Part shown: piece after piece, positions 5,636 to 5,882 of the stretch | Position numbering within the stretch: the stretch's first letter is position 1 | Layout: the number at the start of each line of letters is the position of its first letter | Source of the DNA: Chthonomonadaceae bacterium | Lineage (GTDB): Bacteria; Armatimonadota; Chthonomonadetes; Chthonomonadales; Chthonomonadaceae | Assembly: GCA_014377395.1 (NCBI GenBank) | Contig: JACMPS010000318.1 | Location: 1-5,882 of the forward strand | Length of the DNA: 5,882 nt | Direction: 5' to 3' | Translations under genes and position numbers: made by a program | Notes under the pieces: model-generated | Database searches by the model: none | The model's input: only the letters and a program-made list of their open reading frames with translations | What the model was told of the DNA's origin: nothing

Positions 5636-5688
5636 GTGTCCGAAGGACACGGGGCGGCACGCCTCACAGCGCGGAATTCATTCCTGCG
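5636..5688 (-). repeat. REP-like palindrome, right end of element (copy C, inverted)
   Basis: This is the reverse complement of the unit at 5111-5164: hairpin 3 at 5636-5650, hairpin 2 at 5653-5663 (GGCG gca CGCC), hairpin 1 at 5670-5688. Compared with copies A and B, the hairpin 2 loop is changed and one base shorter, yet the GGCG/CGCC stem is kept. It begins 11 bp after the transposase stop codon. Confidence 0.9.
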
Positions 5689-5689
5689 G

Positions 5690-5803
5690 GACGTTGATCT
5701 GCTTTCCTTCCAAAGACAGATTGAAGCCCTCCGAAGGCATAAGCGTTGTGTCCGAACCCATAAGAGAGGCGTCCGAAGAAAATACAGTCTCTTGATGAAT
5801 TAG
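5690..5803 (+). pseudogene. Severed 3' end of the pentapeptide-repeat gene
   Basis: Starting with the right-hand GACGTTG, an open frame of 37 codons (DVDLLSFQRQIEALRRHKR..., ending in ...KYSLLMN) runs to TAG 5801-5803. The left-hand GACGTTG at 5098-5104 is read in the same phase in the pentapeptide-repeat gene (residues Asp189-Val190). Removing 5105-5696 therefore fuses the two without a frameshift and gives a 225-residue protein. The tail has a 21-bp, seven-codon tandem repeat (R-R/T-H-K-R-C/G-V at 5731-5772), and a repeat length divisible by three fits coding DNA. No known domain is recognised in this strongly basic tail, and a frame this short could also be open by chance. Confidence 0.45.
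5731..5793 (+). repeat. 21-bp tandem repeat, about two and a third units
   Basis: Units start with CCGAA at 5731, 5752 and 5773. The first two match at 15 of 21 positions (CCGAAnnCATAAGnG...), and the third keeps mainly the CCGAA start. In the restored pentapeptide-gene frame each unit encodes seven residues, RRHKRCV then RTHKRGV. Confidence 0.5.
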
Positions 5804-5809
5804 CAATCG

Positions 5810-5836
5810 GATGTTGAGACATCATTTTAGAGACAT
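5810..5836 (+). terminator. Weak hairpin followed by short T-run
   Basis: GATGT tgag ACATC (5810-5823) forms a 5-bp stem, followed at once by ATTTT. It lies just after the TAG at 5801-5803, where a terminator for the original pentapeptide-repeat gene would be expected. The stem is short and AT-rich and the T-run is only four bases, so it may not work as one. A direct repeat GAGACAT (5816-5822 and 5830-5836) overlaps it. The rest of the window, to 5882, shows nothing recognisable. Confidence 0.2.
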
Positions 5837-5882
5837 AGAACCCTCAGTTCTCAATGGGAAAACACCATGATAAGATTAGCCA

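Larger units (their letters stand above)
5105..5696 (+). mobile_element. IS200-like / REPtron-type element with inverted three-hairpin ends
   Basis: A single Y1 HUH transposase gene sits between two inverted, nearly identical 53-54-bp palindromic units (5111-5164 and 5636-5688). There is no tnpB. The palindrome-to-palindrome length is 578 bp. The outer limits given assume cleavage after the left GTTG (5101-5104) and after the right GTTG (5693-5696), the right one counted as element sequence as in IS200/IS605 elements; both flanks read GACGTTG. Inverted REP-like ends around a lone transposase match the published RAYT/REPtron idea, whereas typical IS200/IS605 ends are non-identical subterminal hairpins. 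The third copy at 514-566 shows the unit is dispersed. The element lies within the 3' part of the pentapeptide-repeat gene. Confidence 0.75.

Noticed and set aside
5111..5688. CRISPR array or integron-like site from the repeated palindromes
   Set aside because: There are only two copies here, inverted, with a transposase gene between them and no regular spacers or integrase.
5609..5803. Stand-alone 64-residue gene starting at 5609
   Set aside because: Its first half is the end of the transposase gene read in another frame plus the palindrome. Only the part after 5690 looks meaningful, and then as the severed end of the pentapeptide-repeat gene.

Overview
The window is ordinary chromosomal DNA of a mid-GC bacterium, with every convincing gene on the + strand. 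I cannot name the species. The combination of a dihydroorotase/CarA pair, degenerate intergenic repeats of the CACAGAGGCACAGAGA and CCACAGATGAACACCGAT kind, and a REP-associated HUH transposase reminds me of Acidobacteriota (Blastocatellia-like) genomes. That is an impression from memory, not a demonstrated placement.

Layout. Positions 1-393 hold the C-terminal 130 residues of a dihydroorotase (pyrC). A 429-bp gap (394-822) follows; it is rich in repeat debris and contains a solo copy of a three-hairpin palindromic element (514-566) and perhaps the tail of a dead amidohydrolase gene (694-786). A complete YtcJ-type amidohydrolase occupies 823-2454. A second repeat-bearing gap (2455-2698) has an inverted pair of 20-bp repeats at its two ends. 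Then come carA (2699-3817) and lepB, signal peptidase I (3814-4482), which overlap by 4 bp (ATGA), and after 51 bp a pentapeptide-repeat protein gene (4534-5121). The right end is a small mobile element, about 5105-5696. It consists of a 143-aa Y1 HUH transposase gene between two inverted copies of the same 53-54-bp three-hairpin palindrome found alone at 514-566.

How the parts relate. Dihydroorotase and CarA both act in de novo pyrimidine synthesis, so the window looks like a pyr cluster into which an unrelated amidohydrolase gene has come to lie between repeat-laden spacers. carB is not in the window; lepB occupies the place after carA and is probably translationally coupled to it.

The most interesting signal is at the right end. 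The HUH element appears to have inserted into the 3' part of the pentapeptide-repeat gene. The gene's present stop codon (5119-5121) lies in the loop of the element's outermost hairpin. A 7-bp sequence, GACGTTG, occurs just outside both ends (5098-5104 and 5690-5696). Joining the sequence at that repeat restores a continuous reading frame through 5803, which would give a 225-aa protein whose tail carries an in-frame 21-bp tandem repeat. This suggests a recent, nearly intact REPtron-like (IS200-like, tnpB-less) insertion with a readable pre-insertion site.
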